Positions 1-6,877 of a stretch of DNA of 6,877 nt are shown here, piece by piece (positions within the stretch are counted from its first letter, which is position 1; every line of letters begins with the position of its first letter). The notes below the pieces were generated by a model. The model was not told the DNA's origin. It was given only the letters and a program-made list of their open reading frames with translations, and made no database searches. The stretch spans positions 1 through 6,877 of the forward strand of contig JAKAPO010000127.1 in NCBI GenBank assembly GCA_021807065.1, read 5' to 3'. The translations under genes were made by a program, and so were the position numbers. Source of the DNA: a bacterium. GTDB taxonomy: Bacteria > Vulcanimicrobiota > Vulcanimicrobiia > Vulcanimicrobiales > Vulcanimicrobiaceae.

Positions 1-963
1 CGGGTTCGCGAGCTGTGGATGCTGTGCAATCTTGGCAGCGTAGAACGCCATTGAGAGACTCTTGCCGCTGCCCTGCGTATGCCAGAAGACGCCGATGCGG
101 CGATCGCCGCCTTCCGCTGTTGCCGCGATGGTTCGTTCGATGGCCCTATTCACACCATAGTACTGGTGGTAGGCAGCGATCTTCTTGTTGACCGGAGTCG
201 TCGTCTCGAACAGAACGAAGTAGCGGATGAAGTCGAGGATGCGCCGCTTCTCAAAGACTTCGCTGATGAGTGGCTCGATCTCGATCGGAACCTTCGCGCC
301 GTCCTCGCGCTTCCAGGTGCTGAAGCGCTCCCAATCGGCGGTGAGCGAACCCATCTTCGCCCGCGTACCGTCTGCCACGATTAGAAGTTCATTGTAAGCC
401 AGTAAGCCAGGAAGATCGCGTTTGTAGGTCTGCGTTTGGTTGAAGGCGCTGAGGATGGTCGCCTTCTCGTCCATCGGATTCTTGAACTCGAAGAGCGCGA
501 TCGGCAGGCCGTTGATGAAGACGAGCAGGTCGGGGCGCCGTTCGCCGGCGTCCTCTTTGATCGTGAACTGGTTGACCGCGAGCCAATCGTTCGCATCGGG
601 GTTCGCGAAGTCGACGATCCGTGCTTTGGTGTAGCGGACGCCGCCGGTGCCGTCGCTATACTCAACCGGAACCCCCTCGACCAGGAATCTGTGGAAGCGC
701 TGATTGTTAAGGACAAGGTCGGTCGTCTCGTGGACTGTCACCTTGCGCAACGCATCTTCGCGTGCGGAGGATGGTATGGTTGGGTTGAGTCGAGCAATCG
801 CAGATCGAAGCCGCTCGACGAGGACCGCATCCTTGAAGGATTTGCGCTCTTCGCGAGCGCCGTCCGGTGCGATGTCTGCGCCAGGCAGGTACGCGTAGCC
901 AAGGCCCTTGAGCAGCTCGATCGCGTACTGCTCGATCGCATCCTCGTTGAGGTAACCGGACAT
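1..963 (-). CDS. hsdR: Type I restriction enzyme R subunit HsdR, N-terminal part (3' end off window)
   Basis: Restriction and DNA-translocation subunit of the type I R-M complex. It cuts unmodified DNA after ATP-driven translocation. I translated this frame by hand: 321 codons run open from ATG at 963 to the left edge with no stop. Residues 144-161 hold the PD-(D/E)xK nuclease signature: D145 in a RPDLLVF segment, then E159-F-K161 in ALFEFKNP. Around 265-278 is a Q-motif-like stretch (YHQYYGVNRAIERT), followed by Walker A at 295-302 (HTQGSGKS) of the SF2 motor. Full-length HsdR is usually about 1000 residues, so this is roughly the first third; later helicase motifs and the C-terminal HsdM-binding region lie outside. 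The ATG directly follows the hsdS stop (TAAATG), which implies translational coupling; a weak GGAG lies about 12 bases upstream. The visible catalytic residues are intact. Whether the remainder is intact is unknown. Confidence 0.96.
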   Translation of the reverse strand, partial: MSGYLNEDAIEQYAIELLKGLGYAYLPGADIAPDGAREERKSFKDAVLVERLRSAIARLNPTIPSSAREDALRKVTVHETTDLVLNNQRFHRFLVEGVPVEYSDGTGGVRYTKARIVDFANPDANDWLAVNQFTIKEDAGERRPDLLVFINGLPIALFEFKNPMDEKATILSAFNQTQTYKRDLPGLLAYNELLIVADGTRAKMGSLTADWERFSTWKREDGAKVPIEIEPLISEVFEKRRILDFIRYFVLFETTTPVNKKIAAYHQYYGVNRAIERTIAATAEGGDRRIGVFWHTQGSGKSLSMAFYAAKIAQHPQLANP

Positions 964-2253
964 TTAGGCCGACTGCTCCACGAAGCGCTCCGCATCGCGC
1001 ACGCGGAGTTCTCCGGAGATCAGCTTCGGAAGCAGCATGTCCCGAACGTGCGCAAGAGTGCGTGATTCCAAACGAGCCGTTATGATGCGCTCGACCAGCG
1101 GCGAGAGAATGCAGTCCGCGACTTTCAGGACCTCCGGGGCTGGAATGACTGTTTTTGCGGCGCTCAGATGATGCCGTTGAATGTGGCCCATGGTGGTCGC
1201 TTTGCCTGCGGCGATGTGTCGGAAGTCGTTCAAGTGCCGATGTATCCATAGGTAGAAAAACCACTTGGGGAACGAGGTCGAAGTAACTTTGAAAAGGTGT
1301 TGGTTCAGGGCCCCCTTGCCGCCCGTCCAGAGCACACATTCGAGCGAACCCGACCACGAGAAAAGGACGTCGCCGTCGCTAACAATGTAATCGCGTTCAA
1401 GGTCAGCGCTCGCTTCATCTGCTCCGGCAGTGCTTCCGGTCCTAAGCTGGGCGATCTTAATAACCTGAAGTGCTCGACCGTTCAATGCCGGGTATTTTTG
1501 AAGGGCAAGGCCATTCAAAAAGCGAGCGATTTCATCTAAACCGCGTAGCTGCCACCCCTTTGGGATGTCGCCAATTTCCGAGTCTTCAAATGAATCGGGG
1601 AAGAGCACGGCGATCTCGGGCGGGAGGCCGGGGTCGCGGCCTTCGGCTTTTGCGCAAACGGGGTCGAAATCGACGAACCACGATTTGAACAGCGCCCGCG
1701 CCATCGCCTCAAGCGTCGCGCTCATCTTGCGGTTCAACTCAATCTTGTCGTCGAGCATACCGAGTAGACTCGATGCCGAACGTTGCTCAACGATATCGGT
1801 AAGAACCGGTAGTGGAGCGGCAGTCATTGTGCTTGCACTCGCATTCGGCTGGGCCGACTTGTCGCCGAGAACGCCGTGCAGGTAGCTGAGAAATGCTGGA
1901 GACCGAAGACAATAGAATACATACCGCGGATCGTACGCCGGCTTCACCTTGAGCCTTACGAGGTACGATGCGAAGACCGCCTCAGGAGGGTTCATTATGA
2001 AAGCACTCGCGCCCGTCGACGCACCAGTCCTTGCGATCACTATATCGCCGTCGCGCAGCCCGTATTTATCGAGTATGCAAGCGTCGCCGGCGACATAGGG
2101 AACCGTCTGCCAGTCGATCGACGAAGACACGATGTCCGTTATGCGAAGGAAGTGCGGGCCGATGGCCTCAACCGACGCGCTAGCCGTGTATCCATAGTCA
2201 ACTGATTCGCAAAGGTCACGTAGCTTAACCACGGAGACGCCACGGGCGCTCAT
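964..2253 (-). CDS. hsdS: Type I restriction-modification specificity subunit HsdS
   Basis: DNA-recognition subunit that binds two HsdM copies and sets the bipartite target sequence for both methylation and restriction. The 429-residue length is typical of a complete two-TRD HsdS. TRD1 covers about 6-150 and contains the usual DGDIVIARTGASTG segment (68-81). A central conserved helix follows (LDDKIELNRK, then LEAMARALFKSWFVDFDPV, 167-199). TRD2 begins near 229 (IPKGWQLRGL) and contains DGDVLFSWSGSLE (293-305). The closing conserved helix ends in LLPKLISGELRV (407-418). The two conserved regions each follow a TRD, as expected from the internal pseudo-symmetry of HsdS. The ATG at 2253 overlaps the stop of the upstream HEAT gene (ATGA). 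There is no clear Shine-Dalgarno just upstream, so coupled reinitiation is likely. The target sequence cannot be predicted by reading the TRDs alone. Confidence 0.96.
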   Translation of the reverse strand: MSARGVSVVKLRDLCESVDYGYTASASVEAIGPHFLRITDIVSSSIDWQTVPYVAGDACILDKYGLRDGDIVIARTGASTGASAFIMNPPEAVFASYLVRLKVKPAYDPRYVFYCLRSPAFLSYLHGVLGDKSAQPNASASTMTAAPLPVLTDIVEQRSASSLLGMLDDKIELNRKMSATLEAMARALFKSWFVDFDPVCAKAEGRDPGLPPEIAVLFPDSFEDSEIGDIPKGWQLRGLDEIARFLNGLALQKYPALNGRALQVIKIAQLRTGSTAGADEASADLERDYIVSDGDVLFSWSGSLECVLWTGGKGALNQHLFKVTSTSFPKWFFYLWIHRHLNDFRHIAAGKATTMGHIQRHHLSAAKTVIPAPEVLKVADCILSPLVERIITARLESRTLAHVRDMLLPKLISGELRVRDAERFVEQSA

Positions 2254-2549
2254 GGTACGGGGACGCCAAGAATCTTGACTGCCGTTTCTCGCACTTCGTA
2301 CGCGCGGTCGCTGAGGAGCTCATTCGCGAGCGCCCGGCCTTTGTTCTCGTCTATGGAAGCAACGGCACATAGACAGGCGCTCCTAACGTGGTGCGTCCTA
2401 CTCTTCGAAGCGTTAGTCAAAGCATCAAGCGCGCTTGCACCGTGTTTCGCGAGAGATTCAGCCAATGCATCGCATCGCGGCCAAGATGATTTCTTCAATT
2501 CAAGTGATTCCTGCTCGAATAGCACCGCGCAGACCCTTTCTCGATTCAA
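2250..2549 (-). CDS. Small HEAT-repeat protein inside the hsd operon
   Basis: A 99-residue protein made almost entirely of helical repeat. Two HEAT-like units are visible: about 38-66 (ALDALTNAS..., with HVR at 54-56 and a following A-rich helix) and about 72-95 (RALANELLSDRAYEVRETA, with EVR at 85-87). The two VR positions are 31 residues apart, the period expected of HEAT repeats. There is no signal peptide, membrane segment or catalytic motif. HEAT repeats usually bind proteins or nucleic acid, so a structural or adaptor role is the natural guess, but nothing here proves it. The start is TTG at 2549, overlapping the hsdM stop by four bases (TTGA). The stop overlaps the hsdS ATG by four bases. 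This double coupling, and the preserved frame, are the main evidence that it is a real gene. A later start at GTG (codon 9) is possible but would lose the overlap. Confidence 0.8.
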   Translation of the reverse strand: MNRERVCAVLFEQESLELKKSSWPRCDALAESLAKHGASALDALTNASKSRTHHVRSACLCAVASIDENKGRALANELLSDRAYEVRETAVKILGVPVP

Positions 2550-4129
2550 TTTAGACCAAGTCTCTCGATACTCGCCAAAATAGCGCCATCAAGCTCCGTA
2601 GCCTCCAGCTGCTGCTCTCGCAGCAGAGAGGTCAAACGTCCTATTTTGTCCGAAAACGCCTCGCCATCGTCTTCGAACTCCTCCGTACCGACGTAGCGGC
2701 CGGGCGTGAGCACGTGACCATGTTTGCGAACCTCATCGAGCGACGCCGCTTTGCAGAAACCGGGCACATCCTTGTAGCCACCATCCTTACCGCGCCAGGC
2801 ATGATAGGCGCCGGAGATCCTCGCGATGTCTTCATTGCGTAGGGTCTTATGCGTGCGGTCCGTCATCTCGCCCATCTTGCGGGCGTCGATAAACAGAATC
2901 TCGCCGGTCCTGTCCCGAAACCTGTGGTTGCGGCGATCGCGCGCAACGATCCACACGCAGACTGGTATCTGTGTGGTGTAGAAGAGCTGGCCGGGTAGGG
3001 CGATCACGCAGTCGACGAGGCCACCGTGCTCCCCCTCGATCAGGTTCCTGCGAATCTCTCCTTCACCGCTTTGGTTCGACGACATGGAGCCGTTCGCCAT
3101 CACGAACGCCGCGACGCCGTTCGGCGCGAGATGATAGATGAAGTGCTGAATCCAGGCGTAGTTCGAGTTTCCCGCCGGAGGGATACCATAGCGCCAGCGC
3201 TTGTCGTCGCGCAGTCCTTGGCCGCCCCACTCGCTGTCGTTGAACGGCGGATTGGCGAGAATGAAATCGGCTTTGAGATCGGGATAGGCATCCTGGTGGA
3301 ACGAGCCGCCCTCGTTCCAGGTGATGTCCGCCTCGATCCCGCGAATCGCGAGGTTCATCTTCGCAAGGCGCCACGTCGTGTGGTTCGACTCCTGGCCATA
3401 GATGGCAACGTCGCCGATCTTTCCGCCGTGCGCGAGCACGAAATCCTCGGACTGCACGAACATGCCGCCCGAGCCGCAGCATGGATCGAAGACGCGCCCC
3501 TGGTACGGCTCGATCATCTCAACGAGGAGCCGCACGACCGAGCGCGGCGTGTAGAACTCGCCACCCGCTTTGCCCTCAGCGTTGGCGAAGCGGCCGAGGA
3601 AGTATTCGTAGACGCGCCCGATGACGTCGTGCTTGCGCGCCTCCGCGTCACCGAGTCCGATACCGTTCACGAGATCGACGAGTTGACCCAGGCGTGTCGA
3701 GCCCAGCGATGGCTTCGCGTACTCTTTTGGAAGCACGCCCCGCAGGGGTGGGTTATCGTGTTCGATCGCGATCATCGCCTTGTCGACGATCTCGCCAATC
3801 TGCGGCGACTTCGCCTGTGCCGCGATCTGCGACCAGCGCGCCGTCGGCGGTACCCAAAAGACGTTACGCGCCTTGTACTCGTCCCGGTCCTCAGGATCAG
3901 ACTGCGGATCGTGCACGAGTTGTGCGTGCAGCTCTTCGAACGCGTCGGAGATGTACTTAAGGAAGATCAGCCCGAGGACGGGGTGCTTGTATTCGGAGGC
4001 GTCCATCGAGCCGCGCAACGTATCCGCGGCAGCCCAGAGCTTGGCCTCAAAGCCGAGATCGCCGCCGTTGCTCTTCTTGGCTTTCGCGGGCCCCTTTGCC
4101 ACCGCCGAAGCGGTCTTTACCCGTGGCAT
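2546..4129 (-). CDS. hsdM: Type I DNA methyltransferase subunit HsdM (N6-adenine)
   Basis: Transfers a methyl group from S-adenosylmethionine to N6 of adenine in the sequence chosen by HsdS, protecting host DNA. It is 527 residues, the usual HsdM length. The N-terminal helical domain covers about 27-165 (FEAKLWAAADTLRG..., VLGLIFLKYISDAFEE). GGEFYTP (189-195) introduces the methyltransferase core. The SAM-binding motif I is FDPCCGSGGMF (214-224), and the catalytic motif IV is NPPF (293-296). Typical HsdM blocks follow, such as GIPPAGNSNYAWIQHF (315-330) and LPGQLFYTTQIPVCVW (378-393). The C-terminal region (about 495-520) looks like a helix that could contact HsdS. The first ~22 residues are a Lys/Ala-rich, probably disordered tail. 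The ATG at 4129 is preceded by a strong Shine-Dalgarno. It is probably the first gene of the tightly coupled hsd operon. All catalytic residues are present, so it should be active. Confidence 0.97.
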   Translation of the reverse strand: MPRVKTASAVAKGPAKAKKSNGGDLGFEAKLWAAADTLRGSMDASEYKHPVLGLIFLKYISDAFEELHAQLVHDPQSDPEDRDEYKARNVFWVPPTARWSQIAAQAKSPQIGEIVDKAMIAIEHDNPPLRGVLPKEYAKPSLGSTRLGQLVDLVNGIGLGDAEARKHDVIGRVYEYFLGRFANAEGKAGGEFYTPRSVVRLLVEMIEPYQGRVFDPCCGSGGMFVQSEDFVLAHGGKIGDVAIYGQESNHTTWRLAKMNLAIRGIEADITWNEGGSFHQDAYPDLKADFILANPPFNDSEWGGQGLRDDKRWRYGIPPAGNSNYAWIQHFIYHLAPNGVAAFVMANGSMSSNQSGEGEIRRNLIEGEHGGLVDCVIALPGQLFYTTQIPVCVWIVARDRRNHRFRDRTGEILFIDARKMGEMTDRTHKTLRNEDIARISGAYHAWRGKDGGYKDVPGFCKAASLDEVRKHGHVLTPGRYVGTEEFEDDGEAFSDKIGRLTSLLREQQLEATELDGAILASIERLGLN

Positions 4130-4142
4130 AGGTCGATAGCGT

Positions 4143-4152
4143 CCTCCTCCTA
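4143..4152 (-). promoter_or_regulatory. Strong Shine-Dalgarno upstream of hsdM
   Basis: On the minus strand this reads TAGGAGGAGG, an extended anti-16S match. Thirteen bases separate it from the hsdM ATG (4129-4127), slightly long, but no other in-frame start sits closer. It is the only strong ribosome binding site in the window; the downstream hsd genes rely on overlapping or abutting stop/start codons. This marks hsdM as an independently initiated first cistron. I see no convincing -35/-10 pair or rho-independent hairpin in the 93-base gap (4130-4222), so read-through from the upstream polymerase gene is possible. Confidence 0.7.
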
Positions 4153-4222
4153 GGTCGGCAGGCCTCTTTGAAGGGGTACGTCTCGCAGCCGTCCCGGCCC
4201 TTTGGTAGACGGTGGAGAAGAG

Positions 4223-6877
4223 CTATGGCATCGCAGTAGCCAGCGCGGCTTCGAGCTTTTCAAGTGTCGACCGGTGCGGCGTCTTGCCCTGATTGACGAA
4301 TGCTTTGATTTGCGACCGGCTCACGCCCGAGACTCTTGAGACGTTCGAGATGCCGGCGACTTTGATCTTTGTGCGCAATGCGTCGAGACGTTCGCCGGGG
4401 TCTTGATACTCGACAGTGGTAGTAGCGTTGAGTAGTTCTGCCGTGAGTTCTTCGCCGCTATCGCTCACGTCGACAACGATTTCTTTGCCGATGTGCGTCA
4501 CTGACGCCACACGCACCGGGCGTGGAATCGTGAGGCCGCGCATGTTCTCTTGGTTCGGCTCCTCGCCGCTTGTGGGAAGGCGCTTCAGCTCGATCGCCTG
4601 AGTGAGCTGCCCGACCACGCGGCCATAGGTCTTGAAAATCGACTGTTCGGTATCGGGGATGAACGGGTCAATCGACTTGCCGCAGGTCAGGCAACGCCAG
4701 GGCTGTTCCGCCCACCGGCGCACGTCGGGAAAGAGCGGACAGGACGGTCGCGGAGCGCAGCAGCAGCGAAGTAATCCTGGAAATGCGAGTTTCGCCACCG
4801 CAAGAAAGTCGAACGGATGCACTCCTGGTGTCTTGGCGTATGGTTTCATCACGTTCGCAGTCGTGAGCGTGAGCTGTGAGAGCGCGGGTAGGTTGAACCA
4901 CGATGGAGCCTCGACCGGTAGGCCGAGCGCCTCACGTACGGCGAGTGTCCACGCCTCGACGATCCACTGCTGCCGATCTCCGGGAATCGGCGAGCTGTAC
5001 ATGCCGATCGTGTGTGCACTATGCTTCACGACGACGGGTTCGCCCTTGGCGTCGAGCGTGTAGAGGCAGTACGATTTTTCCCGCGTGCCGTAGAACCAGA
5101 GTTCACGTCGCCGATGAGCCGCGTCGAAATTCTCGGGTTCGATTTTGAACGACGACCCGGGAACGATGCTGCGATCGTAGACGTTGAGTGCTGCGAGCGC
5201 ATCGAGAATGCGATCGACCTGCGCCCACGAGAGCGCGCGCACGGCACGGCTGCCGTCCGGCATTCGGTACGGGCCTCCCGCACAGCGGACGAATCCGCCC
5301 TGCTCGTTTGCGACGATCACGAGCGAATCGCAATCGCAATACGCCACCTCCCCGCCGGCGTCGTGGACGAGCCGCATGCCTAACGAGATGAGCAATCTCG
5401 CCCCACTCGTTATCAACGCCGCGACGGGAAAGAAGGTGTCGAGTCCGTGGCGTTCCAGGCGCTCGACGCTCGTTTCAAACGCCTCCAGTCCGTAGACGGC
5501 GATGGGTTTTGATTCGCGCTCGGCAGACGCGTCGATATCTTCCGGCGACGTTTGGCAATGTATGCCGTATGCTGAATTGCCGATGCACTTGTAGCCGGAA
5601 TCGCGAAGCGCATCGTCGAGGGGGTCGCCGCTCTTACGCTTGCGCAACTCGACCAGCCGTTTGAACGGGTTTTCTCGACGAGGGTCGATCTCGTCGACGT
5701 TGCGGAAGCGTACCGTTTGCAGCGTTGCCTGCACGCCCTCAGGCCGGAGCCGCCAAGCCCGCAGAATTCGCGGACGGCCATCCCCTTCGATCGCGCCTGC
5801 GCACAAATCCGGACCACTAAACCACAAAGGTGTGTCCGACTGTGTTGGGCCGATGGTGATGACCCTCGGCGCCTTTGATGCGTCAGGAAACGGCGGTAAC
5901 GTGCATCGAACGGCTCTGCGCGCTTGCGCTCGGGACGGCCGTTGATGCTCGCGAAAGTCGGGAATAACGCGCCCGCCGCAGTCGTCGAGCGCCGTCCAAT
6001 AAGCGGCTTGGGCCATCGTATGCTCTTCACAGAGCCGAGCGGCGTCGATCGCGAAGGCTTCCTGGCGAGACAAAAACGGCGATGGAATATCGACCCGCGT
6101 CGGAAGCGTCGCGTCGTTGGGATTGACAAGCGCAAAAAATGCGAGCTGTGGCCAGGTCTTCGGATCGAGGAGCCGTCTTGGCTGCGCATGCAGCTCGTCG
6201 AGCAGCACAGCGATCTCGGCGGGGTCGATCTCTTCCACCTCCAAGCGTTGCGGAATCACTAGCCCGAACCACAAGTTCAGCAGCTCGATGACGCTCGGGT
6301 ACATGCTCAGCGCGTCGAGATAGACGCACGGCACGCTTTCGCGGACGATGCGACATTCGACCCTTGCGCCGACGTAGCTGCTAGCCGCGTAGCCGTGATG
6401 CACTTTCGAAAAGTTCGGTTGAATACTTCGCCGCGGCGCGACACCGAATTTCCTGAGGTAGCTCTTCGTTAGGCTCGCTGGACTTTGGGCACGCCACGGT
6501 GGTAGATCGAGACCGTGGCGGTCATACTCACCTCCCAGCGCCCAGAGCAGCGCGCTCGTCAAAGCCGTGTCATGCATGCAGCCTTCGATATTAGCCTGCG
6601 CCACGGTTCCATCGTGCAAACCGGGGCGATCGGAAAACGCGATGCCGAACGCTCTGCAGGCGCTGGCCAGAGTAAAACGCTCGTCCTTTAGCGCGTATGC
6701 TAACACCGCCACGTCGAGGACGTTCGCCGCGCGCATATCGTACTTGGCGTGCATGCGGTCGTCGCGCCGAATGCGACAGAACACCGGGTTGACGACACGA
6801 CCATCCTTCCCAGCAAAGCTGCGCATCAAGCTGAATCCGTTGAGAAAGCGTGAGCCTCGCCGTCCGGTCAGATCGGA
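4223..6877 (-). CDS. Family B DNA polymerase-like protein with C-terminal Cys cluster and HTH (5' end off window)
   Basis: Predicted template-directed DNA polymerase, 884 visible residues numbered here from the right window edge. The frame is open to the edge, so the TTG at 6829 and ATG at 6826 are probably internal codons. Residues ~1-115 resemble the later part of a PolB 3'-5' exonuclease domain: LDVAVLAYAL at 54-63, and an exo III-like segment with D103 but G99 where Tyr is normal. A YVGA linker motif is at 168-171. Motif A is YLDALSMYPS (D188). A ~235-residue stretch precedes motif B, K430...NSAYG (434-438). Motif C is YCDCDS (513-518, D515 and D517). FKIEPENF (577-584) and K601-x-Y603 complete the palm/thumb signatures. 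Then come a Cys cluster (C705-707, C713, C729, C732; possible zinc site) and a lambda-repressor-like helix-turn-helix (~832-884). The palm catalytic residues are intact. It does not look like housekeeping Pol II; I take it for a plasmid-, phage- or accessory-type PolB. Its natural role is unknown. Confidence 0.88.
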   Translation of the reverse strand, partial: SDLTGRRGSRFLNGFSLMRSFAGKDGRVVNPVFCRIRRDDRMHAKYDMRAANVLDVAVLAYALKDERFTLASACRAFGIAFSDRPGLHDGTVAQANIEGCMHDTALTSALLWALGGEYDRHGLDLPPWRAQSPASLTKSYLRKFGVAPRRSIQPNFSKVHHGYAASSYVGARVECRIVRESVPCVYLDALSMYPSVIELLNLWFGLVIPQRLEVEEIDPAEIAVLLDELHAQPRRLLDPKTWPQLAFFALVNPNDATLPTRVDIPSPFLSRQEAFAIDAARLCEEHTMAQAAYWTALDDCGGRVIPDFREHQRPSRAQARRAVRCTLPPFPDASKAPRVITIGPTQSDTPLWFSGPDLCAGAIEGDGRPRILRAWRLRPEGVQATLQTVRFRNVDEIDPRRENPFKRLVELRKRKSGDPLDDALRDSGYKCIGNSAYGIHCQTSPEDIDASAERESKPIAVYGLEAFETSVERLERHGLDTFFPVAALITSGARLLISLGMRLVHDAGGEVAYCDCDSLVIVANEQGGFVRCAGGPYRMPDGSRAVRALSWAQVDRILDALAALNVYDRSIVPGSSFKIEPENFDAAHRRRELWFYGTREKSYCLYTLDAKGEPVVVKHSAHTIGMYSSPIPGDRQQWIVEAWTLAVREALGLPVEAPSWFNLPALSQLTLTTANVMKPYAKTPGVHPFDFLAVAKLAFPGLLRCCCAPRPSCPLFPDVRRWAEQPWRCLTCGKSIDPFIPDTEQSIFKTYGRVVGQLTQAIELKRLPTSGEEPNQENMRGLTIPRPVRVASVTHIGKEIVVDVSDSGEELTAELLNATTTVEYQDPGERLDALRTKIKVAGISNVSRVSGVSRSQIKAFVNQGKTPHRSTLEKLEAALATAMP

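Noticed and set aside
436..1065. Plus-strand open frame opposite the hsdR/hsdS junction
   Set aside because: It spans two clearly coding minus-strand genes and their junction, with no motif of its own.
707..1357. Minus-strand open frame across the hsdS end and hsdR start
   Set aside because: It is a shifted reading of hsdS and hsdR, both of which have strong family motifs in their own frames.
3026..4153. Long open frame on the plus strand opposite hsdM
   Set aside because: It mirrors the codon pattern of hsdM, has no recognisable domain, and its product is Arg/Val/Leu-rich as expected from antisense reading of a GC-rich gene.
4130..4222. Possible terminator or promoter in the gap between the polymerase gene and hsdM
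   Set aside because: The only hairpin I find is a 4-bp GCCG/CGGC stem without a U-tract, and no convincing -35/-10 pair is visible.
5413..6189. Minus-strand open frame of about 258 codons inside the polymerase gene
   Set aside because: It is out of frame with the polymerase, Arg/Ser-rich and without domains, while the polymerase frame carries catalytic motifs through the same bases.
1..6877. CRISPR array, tRNA, insertion-sequence ends or long direct repeats
   Set aside because: Scanning both strands showed no regularly spaced repeats, no tRNA-like cloverleaf, no transposase and no terminal inverted repeats. The window is almost entirely coding.

Overview
The window is GC-rich bacterial DNA. 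All five supportable genes lie on the minus strand and are read from the right edge towards the left edge. In transcription order they are: a family B DNA polymerase-like gene cut by the right edge, hsdM, a small HEAT-repeat gene, hsdS, and hsdR cut by the left edge. There is no rRNA, tRNA, ribosomal protein or other marker gene, so the host cannot be placed beyond a high-GC bacterium, chromosome or large plasmid. The layout looks like an accessory or defence locus.

Right part (4223-6877): a large protein with the full set of family B DNA polymerase palm motifs (DxxSMYPS, Kx3NSxYG, YCDCDS, KxY) after a proofreading-exonuclease-like N-terminal region. It ends in a cysteine cluster and a lambda-repressor-like helix-turn-helix. 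The frame stays open to the window edge, so the true start and the first exonuclease motifs lie outside. A 93-base gap follows, holding a strong Shine-Dalgarno sequence for hsdM.

Left part (1-4129): a type I restriction-modification operon in the order hsdM, HEAT gene, hsdS, hsdR. The genes are packed as tightly as possible: the hsdM stop overlaps the HEAT start (TTGA), the HEAT stop overlaps the hsdS start (ATGA), and the hsdS stop directly abuts the hsdR start (TAAATG). HsdM (N6-adenine methyltransferase) and HsdS (two target-recognition domains) form the modification enzyme. HsdR adds the PD-(D/E)xK nuclease and the translocating ATPase. Only the first 321 codons of hsdR are present.

The two unusual elements are the HEAT gene wedged between hsdM and hsdS with translational coupling on both sides, and the polymerase-HTH fusion just upstream in the same orientation. 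Whether the polymerase belongs functionally with the restriction system or is only a neighbour cannot be settled from this window.
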